Shown here one piece after another: positions 34,235 to 46,502 of a DNA stretch of 64,000 nt. The DNA comes from Entoloma clypeatum (Eukaryota > Basidiomycota > Agaricomycetes > Agaricales > Entolomataceae): NCBI GenBank assembly GCA_963565915.1, contig OY751485.1:310001-374000 (forward strand), given 5' to 3'. Position 1 is the first letter of the stretch; every line of letters begins with the position of its first letter. The position numbers and the translations under genes are program-made. The notes beneath the pieces are model-generated. The model was not told the DNA's origin, did not search any database, and worked only from the letters and a program-made list of their open reading frames with translations.

Positions 34235-35692
34235 GGGGGAGTTAAAGGGATGTTGGGGCTTTGGTCAACTTTCATTGCCAGGCTCGGCAAGTTCCAGGCA
34301 CGTGGCCAACCGTCGAACAATTGCCAAAGTCCAATCCCTTTTGACTCCCTCCATCACCTCCCTCCCACACATCTGCTCCCTCCTCCCCATCTTCCTCATC
34401 AACCCCTCCTCTTTCCATTCACAGGCCCGCCTGTCATGCAGGCCCAACTACCGGTGAGCACCTTCTGTACCTCACCACCCACACTTACAGAGAACAACAG
34501 GAAACACGTGGAAAATATGATGGCAGTGGGTGATGGTGGGGGAGGGGAAGGGGGGAGGGCTACTGAAATGGCCACAGTAGAGGGACGGCAGGACACAGGC
34601 AAAAGGCAGGACACATGTGAGAATGGCTGGATATGCATGGGAACGGCAGGACAGGCAAATAGAGCGCGAGGGGACATAGTGAGGGACAGCACCCTGCTCA
34701 GCCATGCTGCAGCACACTAACAGAGAACATGATGGTGGCGAGTGTGGTGGGGAGGGATACCTCTATGGCTACAGTGGGGCAATGGCAGGACATGAGTGAA
34801 GGGCGGGACATACGTGAGGATGGAGGGACATGCGAGAAGGCTAGGGGCACGCAGCCGCAGCGCTCAGTTTAGTTTCATGTTTTACCTAGTCGAAATATGA
34901 TATTCTGTCTATTCTGCCCATCCCAGCCCATGGCATACAGCACCTTTAAGTGTGAAGTACATAGCAAGGTGTCATTTTTGGACTGGACACCATGTGGGTT
35001 CCTACTGTTAATACACAACTACTGTACTACCTTGCTCCAATGCTACTATACACTATGGCCATATATACTACTACAGCACTACCATCCTCTACAGATCACT
35101 CCATCCCTACAGGGCCCTACAGGTTTGGGTGTGTTTGCTACAATTTACTACAGCTGAAAATCAGGGTTTGCTGATGTGTCGGAGATCTTAACATAAGTAA
35201 AATGGTCGGATGTAAGTAATGTATGTAGTAATGAGATTCATAACAGTAAGTATGTATAATAAGTATTAGTCAAAATGTCAGAGGTGTCGGAGGTGTCGGA
35301 ATTGGTTGGAAATTGTCGGAGCTGATCGGACTATGACACTGAACCATAATCCTCAGCCGATAATGAGAGAAGCAACTCGTATTAAGTACCATACCTGAAC
35401 CATAATCCTAAGGAGTAAGGTAAGGTAAGTACTGGATAGAAATCGCCCTGTAGAACATACATACTGTACTTCAGCCAATAATCAGAGAACAACTGAGGAA
35501 TATACATGTATTGGGGCAGGTATAAATAATGATTATGTAATGTGGTAACGTGATTGCATAATGATGCTGGATGCAGTGCAAAGTCCAATACAATTTAGGT
35601 ATAGTACTCAATATAAGTCATTAAAGTCGTTCTCCCACTATCCGCTGAGGTTTACAGTTTAGATTCTAACATCATGTGGACAATGCAATAAA
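34235..35692. other. Noncoding, low-complexity patches
   Basis: No convincing gene. 34495-34860 contains degenerate direct copies of a GGCAGGACA-rich segment. 35020-35110 is rich in CTACTA/ACTACT. 35180-35340 is rich in TCGGAG. Around 35345-35470 the phrases ACCATAATCCT and CCAATAATCAGAGA recur in short direct repeats. Confidence 0.4.
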
Positions 35693-35893
35693 TTAGTTTG
35701 ACAATCTAAATATGTTGTGACACAAATCCAGAGCAGAGACCCACAATGTACGACGAGAAACCATGTTTCGAGAAGTAGCGGCAAAGAGTGGCTGAAAATG
35801 GATTTGAAAAATACTGAGCTGATGTGATGAAAATGGACAAGATGCCTCTGGAACTTCAACATGTGACAAGTGGTGTGGAAGGTGTGTCTTGAA
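35693..35893 (-). pseudogene. C-terminal part of the DDE/integrase-core gene, separated by Copia-2
   Basis: Read leftward from the Copia-2 target duplication (TTCAA on the minus strand), this segment continues in frame the reading frame that stops at 42848 and ends with TAA at 35693-35695, about 65 codons. The first residues include VEVPEASCP. It is the missing 3' end of the gene at 42848-44451. Confidence 0.7.
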
Positions 35894-36211
35894 TGTTGAA
35901 ACTTTTCCCCTTTTCCCATCACGTAGATTAGATTAGATTACATTACATCACGTGACCTTTACATATCTTCATTACATACTTGTTTGGTTGGTACAAACAG
36001 TAGTACGGTATATAAGACCAGGAAACTGTCAATATCAACAAGTTGTCTCTTGACTCTTAACCAGCTCCATCGCTCTCACCAGCCTCAACCGCTCTCACTA
36101 GCCTTACCCCCTCCAAACCATGTAAGTGACCATAGCGGTATCGTAGAGTACTTCCACTGTAGCTATGTTGCTCAGTACACCTGTGGCTAGCGCCCAGGTG
36201 GAACTTCAACA
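35894..36211 (+). repeat. 5' LTR of Copia-2
   Basis: 318 bp, TGTTGAAAC...ACTTCAACA. It has tandem GATTA units near the start and a TATA-like GTATATAAGACC near 36008. Confidence 0.95.
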
Positions 36212-36226
36212 GGTTATGGGCCCCGG
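36212..36226 (+). promoter_or_regulatory. Primer binding site of Copia-2, half-tRNA-iMet type
   Basis: GGTTATGGGCCCCGG, the same 15 bases as in Copia-1, directly after the 5' LTR. Confidence 0.85.
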
Positions 36227-36580
36227 ATAGCAGAGGGACTTGGGAAACGCTGGCAACAGCGAGTACCTGCCCACTCTACCCTGGTTGGCAAAGAACCGAT
36301 CGAAAGATCTAGGTTCTGAGTCTTACTTCTTCACACATGAACCTGGGAACGTCATTACGACAAGTACCTGTCATGAAGCGTCCCTAAGGGGATTGACTTA
36401 GTACACATTATGTGGAAACATTGATCGTACCTCACACACTTCTGACAAAAAGGGTTTTTCCCACAAACCGCTATTCCTAAAGGGAATATGTTATGAGGAA
36501 TCATTTATTTGTTTTCTCTAAAAATCAAATTCATAACAAGAACATCACTGATTGGGAAAACTCCTTTTAGATTCATTAAA

Positions 36581-39500
36581 ATGTCTACCTCTCGCTCCGC
36601 CCTCGACTCCATCGCCATCTTCAACGGCATCGACTATCAAAGTTGGGCCGAGAAGATGAAGTCCTACCTTCTCCATCAAGGAGTCTGGCGCCTCGTATCC
36701 GGCGACATTGAGCGCCCCGACATCAAGAACTTTACGGTCACGGTCTCCACCCCTGCCTCCGCCACCTCGACATCTGCGACACCTGCGACTCAACCTCCGG
36801 CTGTCACTATCACTGTCGACCATCCCGCCTTCGCCAAGGAAAAGAAGGCCTGGATTAGAGACGACGACATGGCTCTGGGTTCCATCCGTCTCAAAGTCTC
36901 CGAAGCAATCAGGAGGCACATCAAGGACGCCTCAATCTCAAAAGAAGCTTGGACATCGTTGAAAGATGCATATTCGAAGGTCTCCCCCGCCACCATTTTT
37001 GGCGACTTCAAGGCTGCTGCCTCCTTCAAGCTCTCGGGTCGCGACCCCGTACCGGAAATCGAGCGCCTCGGATCACTCTTTGCTCACCTCAGCGACGCGA
37101 AGTTCATCGTGCCTGACCTGATGCAGGCTATGATCCTGGCAAGTGCCATCCCTGACGCTTGGTCGTCTCTCTCCACCGCCCTCTTCCAGGTCTATGACGC
37201 CAATGACTTCACATGGCAGGCCGTCGCCGACAGCATCGTATCGGAGTACAGGCGCAAGTATGCGATTGGGTCTACTCGGGCATCCAACGAGCAGGCCCGG
37301 AAAATCTCCGGGACTAAGCGCAAGGGGCAAGACCCCAAATGGGAAAAGCAAACAGTGAAGAGTACCTCGCGTAACAATGCTGACGAGCAGCCTAACTCGA
37401 CCGACCCGAGTACCGCTTCTGAAAAGAAGAAGGGAAAGGGACGCTGGCGCAACCAGAAGAAGCGCGCCAACAACGCAGAAAACGACTCCGACCAAGCTGA
37501 GGAAATGGTCGAGTTTATTGCACCAGCCATTGAGCAACCCCTTCGTCGTCCTGCTCCTTGCCCTCTCCCTCCTCATCATGCACCTGCCTTCACCACTATA
37601 ACGGGCCGCGGGAAAACTATGAGTACCGCGCAGCCTGAATCGGAGAAAATGCAGTCGCTCCTGCAACACATGAACCCTCCTCCTTCCCAGTACACCGGGC
37701 TTCCTTCTGGAAAGCCATCTGTGTGGAAAAAGAACGAGAGGGTGCGAAGACTCGCCCGAGAAATCGGTGCTCAACCCTCTGGGTCAAACCTCCGTATCTT
37801 AGATACCATCATTCCTGACATCGACGAAAGGCCGGCTAAACAGCGTCGCATAGCCCCGTCGATAGAAGAATCACTGAAAATGATGGACATCGATCAGGAA
37901 CGGATGGGGCCGGATGTATTTGAGGACGAGATAGAACTTGACGGTTCGTCAAAACCCTTTCTTAAACCTTATCAATTGCGGAAAGCTAACAATACCTCTC
38001 AACAGACATATGACATAATAGCCAGTACCAGTACAGAATGCGTAGATCACTTTAGCAGTGATTTACATAAAAAATATATTAAACATTTTGCTTCTTGTAC
38101 ACATTGTAAGGAAAAAGAACGCGCGCAATGGATATTAGATTCCGGCGCCTCTTTACACTTCACCTATGAGTTTAAGGACTTCGCATATTATAGACCTCTC
38201 ACGGTCAAGCGATTCGTCCAAACTGCAGCCAAAGGGAAGAAACTGGAAATTCTTGGAGTTGGGGCCGTTCCAGTACGGCACACCCTAAATGGGGAAGTTA
38301 AAACCCATCTTCTCAGACCAGTGTTCTACATCCCGGACATGGACACACGCCTATTGTCCCTAGGCGTCTTCCTTAACCATGGTTACAAAGTAGACGGGAC
38401 TTGTGGAGAAATTAACATCTCCAAAGGGCTGAGCAAAATCCAGTTTTCACCCCACATCCTTGGTCAAACCATTTACTGGTTAGACACTGAAATACGCTAT
38501 GACCAGATCCATGCGATCTCGAGCGAAATCACTGTTGAAACATGGCAAAAGCGCCTTGGTCACCCAAATGATCAAGCACTCCGAAAGATTCCCACCAGTA
38601 CCAAAGGGGTACCTGAAACACTAGTACGTGAGAAATCACAGGAAAGTTGCACAGGTTGCCTCAAAGGGAAAATGCCGAATCAGTCATATCCCAATTCGAT
38701 AACAAGGGCAACAAAAACCTTTGATCTGATCCATTCCGATCTCAAACAAATATCCACGGCATCATACCACAAATATAAATATTTCCTTACGTTTTTGGAC
38801 GATTTTTCATCCCACGTCTGGGTCGTCTTGCTTAGGAAGAAGTCGGATGCTGTCATGGCACTACGACAATTCCTTGCGATGATCCAGAATCAATTCGCTG
38901 CTACTCCTAAGAAGTGGCGAGTTGATGGAGGTGGAGAATTTAACGAATACAAGGATGTACTTGCCGATCATGGAATTCTGATCGACGTCACGCTCCCGTA
39001 TCAACACCAGCAGAACGGTCGAGCAGAACAGATAAATCGAACCCTGTGGGAGAAATCTCAGGCCTTGCGCTTCGACGCGTGCTTACCACCTATGTGGTGG
39101 GAATTCTGTTTGGAACATGCAGCTTTTCTCTACAACAGAATCCCCATGCAGCGTCTCGAATGGAATACCCCTTACTTCAGGGTGACCAATGAGATCCCCG
39201 ATATGTCAAGCATCAGAGTCTTCGGATGTCAGGCATATGTGTATATCCCAAAAGAAAAACGTAGAAATTCCCTGGAGTCTAGATCTCAATTGATGATTTA
39301 TCTCGGATCAAAGCCAGGGGTCAAAGGATACCGTTTCATGGATCCTGAGACTAATACAATTTTCATGGGTGGGAAAGCTATCTTTGATGAAAGCAAGTAC
39401 CCTAGATGCCACATCGACCCTTTGCCAGAGAACCATCCAGAAATGGAAAACCCAGAACCGGCTGATGAGTTTGAGGACCTCATCCCCGGAAACAATGACA

Positions 39501-40162
39501 ATGACAGTCATTACGAAAAACCTCACGACCCTGTTCCCACTGGACAGGATCACCCTGAATCAGACGATGATTTGCCGCGTAGCGAACCCGATGACGAGCC
39601 ACGAGTACCCACTCCAGAGCCCGAGCAAGTACCAGATCGACCGATCAGGGAACGACGAGTTCGGAGAATGCCAGACAGCATCTATGGGGAAGACACCCCT
39701 GCTTCTGATCTTGAAAAAATGGATCGAAGACGTAGATTGGGCAGTCAAACGGCATGGATGAATGATCTCCTGATGGAGGCAATCTCCATCCGAGTAGGCA
39801 TCATCGAAATGTCACACAAAGACATATACCCTCTTCCGAACAAAGAAGATTGGTATGCGGCAGAACGAAAAGAGCTAGACATGCTCAAAAGCCGCGGGGT
39901 GATCACGGAGTTAGTACCCCTACCTACAGGGAGGAAAGCACTAAGGAACAAATGGGTTTACAATGAAAAATCCGACGGGCGTTTGAAAGCGCGCCTTGTC
40001 GCAAAAGGTTTCTCACAGGTAGAAGGGATTGACTTCGATCAGATCTTCTCACCAGTAGTGAGATACGAGACCGTCCGATTAATTCTGGCATTGACAGCCC
40101 TTGAAGGGTGGTTCATGACACTCTTGGACGTCTCAGCAGCCTTCCTCTATGGAACACTCCGT
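36581..40162 (+). CDS. Copia-2 Gag-Pol, 5' part up to the nested insertion
   Basis: From the ATG at 36581 the frame is open for 1194 codons. Gag (UBN2-like, starting MSTSRSALDS) has a basic K/G-rich tail instead of CCHC knuckles. The protease DSGAS is at 38138, then GAG-pre-integrase with HPN and CxxC, then integrase HSD (38732), DGGGEF (38924) and the NGRAEQINRT Glu (39026). The first third of RT ends AAFLYGT. Translation runs into the insertion and stops at 40165. It continues at 41267. Confidence 0.93.
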
Positions 40163-41262
40163 TGAGAAGCGAGTTTGTGATGAGCACCGAAAAATGTGAG
40201 AGACTCTGGTCAGAGCTCTACAAACACCTCAAACACCCAACAACACTCTCAACAATTAGTTCAAGGGTGGCGGGAACTTAACCACTTATTTCGTAAGTAG
40301 TTAGACTCATTTGTCTGTTGTAGAAAGTCGTCGCGAGGTCGCGCGTCGACAATCAAGGGTTTTGATCAAATAAAATAATAATATGAGATCGAGGTTCCTC
40401 AGGGTTCACTGAGACTCCCTTTGGATGAGACTTAGAAAATCTAACCACTCAATCAATCACTGAGAGAGAGAGAGGGATTGGATCTGGCTGGGGGCCTTTC
40501 TAATCTACAGTACATGGCAGGAAACTACAGTTTTTATACATGACAAGAGATGAAATATATATATAAGGTTTATCACAAGAGATGTCCATAACAAATTGGT
40601 TTCCAGGGTATCTGTTATTTGGGCATGGTCCAAATATTCACAGGGGTCCTTTAAACATATTTCTGAGGTGTCGAGAGGGCAACCGGCCCTGGCGGAGTGG
40701 AGCGACAAGAACGCGTCGTTTCGCGAGCATTCTAGAACGCCGCATCAATATTGATGTTGTCGATCAATCAATCAAGTTCCCGGTTGTCATTGATCGGTCT
40801 GAAGCGTCACGGACCGGGAACCCGTTTCCAGGGTTCGGTCTATTTCTGGTAAGTCACACAGATCGGCATCACGGCATCTGTGATCGCGCGTCGTACACTG
40901 TGATGCTGGGCATCCTGCTCATTAATATGAGTTCCCCGAGCCCTCAGATTGTCCATAGTCAATAGTAGTGATTGGATAGGGTGATATGTCATAGAATATT
41001 CTTATTAATGACTGGTCCCCTCAATGGTCTTATCCATTGAGAAATAAAGTGTTTTGTGTCAAGTTTTGGTTAAGCCCTCAAAGTGACTGTTCCCAAGATC
41101 ATGACCAAAGGTGGTCCAGTGGTATTTAGACACTCTTAGGTAGCCAGTAGTACCATCAGTTCCAATAGAATATGTTTGTGAAGGGGCCAGCATTATATTC
41201 TTATATTGACAAAACTGTGGGAAAAGTGAATTTTCACGCACAGCCGCGCAGCAGTCGTATCA
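40163..41262. mobile_element. 1100-bp insertion of unknown class inside Copia-2 RT
   Basis: Interrupts the RT frame and is flanked by a direct duplication CCGT (40159-40162 and 41263-41266). Removing 1104 bases restores the RT reading frame exactly. The ends are TGAGAAGCGA...GTCGTATCA, i.e. TG...CA, but there is no internal LTR pair and only a very weak terminal inverted similarity. It contains a GA run near 40460, an ATATATATAAGG box near 40556, and no gene. It is a non-autonomous element whose class I cannot name. Confidence 0.75.
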
Positions 41263-41266
41263 CCGT

Positions 41267-42454
41267 GAGGTAATTTACATGCGACAGCCTGAGGGCTACA
41301 TAGTAAAAGGGAAAGAAAACCTCGTGTACCGACTATACAAAGCTCTATACGGACTCAAGCAGGCCGCATTAGCCTGGTGGAGGGAACTCGATTCCTCCAT
41401 GAAAAAGCTCGGCTTTGTCCGGCTTCACTCCGATGCGGGAGTTTTCATTCACACAAGTACCAAAGGGGAAACTGTGATCGCCGTCATTTATGTCGATGAC
41501 TCTGCTTTTCTCGGCACAAACCGGGAATACACGCTGGAAAAGAAGAAGGCCTTCATGACAACATGGGAATGTAGGGACCTAGGTCACCTAGTCCCTGATG
41601 GGGAACCAAAAGAATTTCTCTCTATCCAAATAAGGCAACGTGGGAAGAGGATCTTCATTGATCAAGTACCCTACCTTGAGAAAATTCTCGCACGCATGGG
41701 GATGAGCGAATCTAATGCCACCCATACCCCACTCCCAACGGGCTACAAACCCATGAAATCTGAAGATGAACCCAATGCGGAACTCAGATCCAAGTACCAA
41801 TCCGTCATCGGATCATTATTGTACTTAATGATCGGGACAAGACCCGACATTTGTTTCGCCGTAATCAAAATGTCCCAATTTTCCGCAAACCCTACCAAAT
41901 GCCATTTAGAAGTGGCAAGGGATATTTGCAGGTATTTAAAGGCAACAAAAAATTACGCGATCATGTACGATGGTGATTCTGGGAAAGGCATCTACGCATT
42001 CACAGACTCCGATTGGGCGTCAGACGAAAACACCAGGAAGTCCACCACTGGTTACTTCGTATCGCTGGCATCTGGAGCAGTAACCTGGGTTTCATCGGCG
42101 CAAAAAACCATTGCCCTCTCTTCCACGGAAGCAGAATACATGGCGCTATCAGATTGCAGTCGCGCAGTAACATGGCTTAGAAGCATGCTTGCCGAGCTTG
42201 GAATGCAGATCGGATCAGTACCGATCTACGGAGATAACAACGGCTCCGTCTTTATCGCATCCAACCCTGTAACTGAGAAGCGATCCAAGCACATTGACGT
42301 GCGATTCCATTTCGTCAGAGAAAAAGTCTCCGAAGGGATAATTACGGTCGAATTCATTGAAGGAGTGAACAACCCTGCAGACCTTTTAACTAAGAATCTG
42401 GGAAAAATCCTCTTTTCCAAGTTTATCCCGTACTTCGGATTGATAAAAAACTAG
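41267..42454 (+). CDS. Copia-2 Pol, 3' part (RT and RNase H)
   Basis: Continues RT in frame after the insertion (IYMRQPEGY), with YVDDSAFLG, then RNase H (DSDWASDENTRKSTTGY, ALSSTEAEYMAL, GDNNGS) and the usual Copia C-terminus, stopping at 42454. No other defect is seen, so the element was probably intact until the insertion. Confidence 0.93.
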   Translation, partial: EVIYMRQPEGYIVKGKENLVYRLYKALYGLKQAALAWWRELDSSMKKLGFVRLHSDAGVFIHTSTKGETVIAVIYVDDSAFLGTNREYTLEKKKAFMTTWECRDLGHLVPDGEPKEFLSIQIRQRGKRIFIDQVPYLEKILARMGMSESNATHTPLPTGYKPMKSEDEPNAELRSKYQSVIGSLLYLMIGTRPDICFAVIKMSQFSANPTKCHLEVARDICRYLKATKNYAIMYDGDSGKGIYAFTDSDWASDENTRKSTTGYFVSLASGAVTWVSSAQKTIALSSTEAEYMALSDCSRAVTWLRSMLAELGMQIGSVPIYGDNNGSVFIASNPVTEKRSKHIDVRFHFVREKVSEGIITVEFIEGVNNPADLLTKNLGKILFSKFIPYFGLIKN

Positions 42455-42519
42455 TCGAAACAGAGTACCTATACATATATGTGGGAAAAAGTAAGATGTA
42501 TTTAGAAGTATGTACTAAA

Positions 42520-42529
42520 TATGGGGGGG
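42520..42529 (+). promoter_or_regulatory. Polypurine tract of Copia-2
   Basis: TATGGGGGGG directly precedes the 3' LTR start (TGTTGAAAC at 42530). Confidence 0.75.
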
Positions 42530-42847
42530 TGTTGAAACTTTTCCCCTTTTCCCATCATGTAGATTAGATTAGATTAGATTACATCACGTGACCTTTACAT
42601 ATCTTCATTACATACTTGTTTGGTTGGTACAAACAGTAGTACGGTATATAAGACCAGGAAACTGTCAATATCAACAAGTTGTCTCTTGACTCTTAACCAG
42701 CTCCATCGCTCTCACCAGCCTCAACCGCTCTCACTAGCCTTACCCCCTCCAAACCATGTAAGTGACCATAGCGGTATTGTAGAGTACTTCCACTGTAGCT
42801 ATGTTGCTCAGTACACCTGTGGCTAGCGCCCAGGTGGAACTTCAACA
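42530..42847 (+). repeat. 3' LTR of Copia-2
   Basis: 318 bp, three differences from the 5' LTR, followed by the target duplication TTGAA (42848-42852). Confidence 0.95.
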
Positions 42848-44451
42848 TTGAATGGATTAGCTGGATTGCCATCAGATGTGTTAGACATAGTGTGGTGCTG
42901 TCGAAGCTGTTCATCATCATAATCATCCCAATCAATCCCATACTCATTGATGTCGCAAGGAAGTTCACCATTCTCAAAACCACGAATACCATCCCGAATC
43001 ATCCCAAATACAAACATATCCTTCGGGCTCCTCTGATGGTCTGAATGAATTGTAATAACATGCTCATTCCAGGCGTTCGCCCATGCCATTGCATCTTGAT
43101 TGATATCGTCAAGGAATAAATAATGAAGAAGCCAGATATGTGCATCAGAGTTCCGATCCAATCCATTCTGAACTTCCAGTCCCTGAAAGAAGGCTTTCCA
43201 CTTTGCACCAAAGCCAAGTGTCAAGTCTCGCCAGAGTCGTTCAATCCGAATATTGTGGACACTTCTGAGAAGGTCTTTGGGACAAGAGAATGTAACTCTA
43301 AATAAACAACTACTCACCTGCCCCAAATATATAAACCATGTCCAAGCCCACATCTCTCTTCCATATATTGTGCGGCAAGAATGTTTTCTGTCCGATGGTC
43401 TCCACGTAGTCTACTAGGACATCCATGAACTTTGATAGCATCACGGAGGGCCCCAGAGGCAGTTTCAGCCCGATTGTTGCCACTCCCATGGATGCCAGTA
43501 ACAAGTTGAGTACAACCATCGATATAATTATGGAACACAATTTTCCAGTGGATGAGACCTCCCGAGTCCCAAGTAACATTAAGATTTAAAAAATGAGCAT
43601 AATTTGGGTTACTCACCATGCAGCCCATCATGGTGCCATAAGGAGTTCGGTCCTGGAACACTATAAACTCACCGTTCAATCTTTCTTGAGCCAAATCTGT
43701 TAAGCGGAAGCCCATAGATCCGCAGGTAAGATGCCTGGACACAGGAACGAGGTACATGGTGTCCCATGTGTTTGAGATGGCCATCAAGCATGCGATGACC
43801 AAAGAAAGGAAAAGCCTCAAGGATATAGGCCATGATCTGATCCAACTCGTCATCTGAAAGTGCGGAGATTGCACCAGAGGAAGGCCGATATATGCGCATG
43901 ACGGAGCCATTCTCTTGTTCATAGTCGATGTAGATGGGAGCACCTGGGGTTGCTAGACCAAGTTCAAGAGCACGCTGGCAAATAGTTCGAGGGTGGCAGT
44001 TGAAAACAGAGGCGAGGTGTGTCGGCCCATGCAACTCCAATGCAACAGACAGGAGTTCTGGTTGAATCTCAATGCGCCGTGGTCCACATCGGCCAGTAGG
44101 GACATGAGTGGATGTTGGGCCAAATGCATGTTCTGGTGGGTCAGCAGATTGCTGCACAGCATTGTCGAAACAGCTGATCATAAGCTGTACACTTTCTTGT
44201 ATAGTAGCAAGCTCTGTCTCAGAGAAGAGTGATACGTGCTATACACATATTGGCATTAGCTTAAAAGCATTCGACAATTGGGAAATAAATCATGCCTGGG
44301 AGACAACCTGAAGTAACTGCACACAGTCGCTATGGTGTTGTTGAAGACACGGGGCATCACCACGTTGACTTTGCAAGGTGACTGTAATGCATCGACCCAT
44401 CTCACTGTAAGCAGCACAGATGGTGTCAAGAGGCAGTGGATTGTTCTCCAT
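42848..44451 (-). pseudogene. DDE/integrase-core-domain gene, interrupted by Copia-2
   Basis: Minus strand from an ATG at 44451, with several short introns. It has an N-terminal helical region, an HTH-like segment (VFNCHPRTICQRALELG), then an integrase-like core: IHWKIVFHNYIDGCTQLVTG, a GDHRTEN segment and VHNIRIERLWRDL with the likely catalytic Glu. This pattern is seen in transposase-derived integrase-core proteins of basidiomycetes and animals. One in-frame TGA (43669-43671) lies where the family usually has a second Arg (IERR), fitting CGA to TGA. Copia-2 then removes the C-terminus to 35693-35893. Confidence 0.75.
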
Positions 44452-44780
44452 GCACAAAGATATTGGGGGAAAAATGGGGTATGTTGGAGAGTGTTTGGAG
44501 GAGAAAGGCCCAGGATGCTCCGAGGCAGAAGTTCGGCTCCTATGAAATCATGAAGCATCCAGCCTTGCCCTCGCTCAGCAGTTTCTTGTTCACTTCAATT
44601 CCATTCTGAGTCAGGATTCTCATTGACATTGACATTTCTTGACTGCTGCTAGATTGCTGTCACCTGCATCTGGAAACGAGAAGGTCAAAGGAATCTCTGC
44701 TTCTTTTCATCGCATTCTTTTGACTGTCTATAAGATGTTTGTCCATCACATTCCCCTCACTATTTCCCCCCTTTTTTGCC
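44452..44780. other. Short intergenic spacer
   Basis: No gene seen. It separates the divergent DDE pseudogene and the small gene at 44781. Confidence 0.4.
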
Positions 44781-45067
44781 ATGCCCACTCCACTGTCAGC
44801 ACCAATTCCATCGAGGTCAACAACTGTGGGAGTCTCTCTCACAAACTTGCATTCAAATTCTCTTAATAACCTGCCATCCTTGTTGCCGCACCTTGTGATT
44901 GAGCAAAAGAGTCCGACAAAGAGAAGCACCTTTGTCACCACCCCAGATGGCAGTGGTCAAGTTGATGAAATCCCTTTGTAAGTTTGCAGCTTCCATTTCA
45001 TACCTAGTACTTACCATCACCTTACAGCCCATGCCGACGAAACGGTGCACTTGATATCATGGCATGA
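44781..45067 (+). CDS. Small hypothetical protein, two exons
   Basis: ATG at 44781, intron 44978-45027 (GTAAGT...TTACAG, 50 bp), stop at 45065-45067, giving 78 residues rich in Ser/Pro/Thr. No domain is recognised. The splice keeps the frame, but the short length makes it doubtful. It may be the 5' end of a longer transcript that includes 45120-45443. Confidence 0.35.
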
Positions 45068-45162
45068 ACATTAAAAGCAGAGGATGAAAGTCTAACGACA
45101 CCGAGTTTGTAACTGACTCGTGTCCCCACATCTGACTAACCCATCACTAAAACCTGATGTTC

Positions 45163-45443
45163 ATGCACCTCCCAGGAAAGTACGCCGCCGAGGTTGCAAG
45201 ATTAAAATCAAACCAACAAATTCCGCGATGGAAACTCTGCGTGCCAAGAGGAAGCGCTTGAACAGAAGTTCACCCACCCCCACCCTTTCTGAACTTTGTC
45301 GTACACCGTCCCCTGCCATTTCCCAAGATCCAGTGCACCTGCGGTCTTCGAGCTATATGGCACGTATGCCATCCCCCACTATTTTTGACCTCGCCCGTTT
45401 TTTCCGCCCACACGAGCCTGCATGTCCATCCCCAGATCCATGA
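45163..45443 (+). CDS. Possible exon: basic, Ser/Pro-rich hypothetical protein
   Basis: Open from upstream of 45163 to a TGA at 45443. It carries a strongly basic segment (RKVRRRGCKIKIK), which could be a nuclear localisation or nucleic-acid-binding tract, followed by SPTPTLSEL/PSPTIFDL-type Ser-Pro repeats. No good start ATG precedes it. It is probably an exon of a gene starting near 44781. Confidence 0.35.
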
Positions 45444-46502
45444 TGCTTACCACACAATCTTGCAATGCAAGGAGATCCACTTTTGTGTCCAACAGGTGGA
45501 GCTTGCGAGTATGCCAAATGTTTTAGTGTTACGCTTGTCATGTTGTCATCGACTGCAAATTCTATTCTATATTGTGCTTTGATATGTTGCGTGTTAGCCT
45601 CATTGTTCCGCATCATCCTGCCCCACCAGAGAGGCAAATGTTGTCCCCTGCGGTCGTTGGTTAGCGAAAATGAACATCAGATAATAATATAAACATTATC
45701 GCCCTGACCATAGAGGAGATTGGATGGTGGGTCACAGCGGCCCACGTCAATGGGGACGATCTCCCGTCCTGGCGGCAGTGTTGGGATTGTTGTGGTACGG
45801 CAAACTGGCGCCAGAGGCGTGTTGGGGCATTACCATCCTGTTCCATTCATGATAGTGTAGTGATTCTGGCTTCCTGGGCACATCAGATCGATTTACAGGG
45901 CTCTGGTAAGTTCTCCCTTCGTTCAGACATGTATTTTTGAATTCATAGCTCAAGCCACCTCTACAGCTTTCTGAATCCACTCCCATCGAAAACGAGGCGC
46001 ATTGTTGTGATAGTTTGCTCACATCAGGCAGGAGCAGCTGAGGGAGCCTGGGGCAGTGGAAGTTCAGACTTGGTGCATACTGATGACTCCCCCTGATTCC
46101 CAAGTATCGAGGCGGCGGAGGGGCGCCAGGGAGTTGAGCCTGAAGTGCTTGTTAAGTGTGAGCCATACTGGGGTGTGATAACAAGGTCTGTTGGCTTAAC
46201 AGTACCATAATATTTGTTCTGGGATTCCTCAATGGGTGTTCTGGGCATCGGTAAGTCCTGCCCCTGGTTCAGACAGGCATTTTCACAATTTTGACGTACC
46301 TCATATGTCTACAGCCCTCCAATTCCCCGCGATCATCAAAGGGCACTCCCGGAATCCTTGGTGAGTCTCGCCGGCTTCTGTTTCTATGTAGGTGTCCCCA
46401 ATACTATTGAGATAAAGTGTGAGCGAAGTTGTGAGATTATGCACAAAAGCCCTTTAATTACCCCACTGAGTGGCACTCAGGGTATAGAGGTATCGAAGAC
46501 AT
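45444..46502. other. Intergenic with splice-like signals
   Basis: Several good GTAAGT...CTACAG pairs occur on the plus strand (around 45906-45966 and 46251-46315), but the segments between them have stops in all frames. This may be a decayed gene. Nothing identifiable. Confidence 0.35.

Larger units (their letters stand above)
35894..42847 (+). mobile_element. Copia-2: full-length Ty1/Copia element with nested insertion
   Basis: 6954 bp between 318-bp LTRs (35894-36211 and 42530-42847) that differ at three positions. It is flanked by TTGAA at 35889-35893 and 42848-42852. It has a half-tRNA-iMet primer binding site, a Copia polyprotein split by an 1100-bp insertion, and a polypurine tract. 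It interrupts a DDE/integrase-core gene. Confidence 0.96.

Noticed and set aside
36014..36190. 68-codon ORF inside each Copia-2 LTR
   Set aside because: Short, entirely within the LTR and stops before the primer site; not comparable to the Copia-1 extra ORF.
41113..41123. TGGTCCAGTGG, resembling a Pol III A box, in the 1100-bp insertion
   Set aside because: No matching B box downstream and no tRNA-like fold; not enough for a SINE call.
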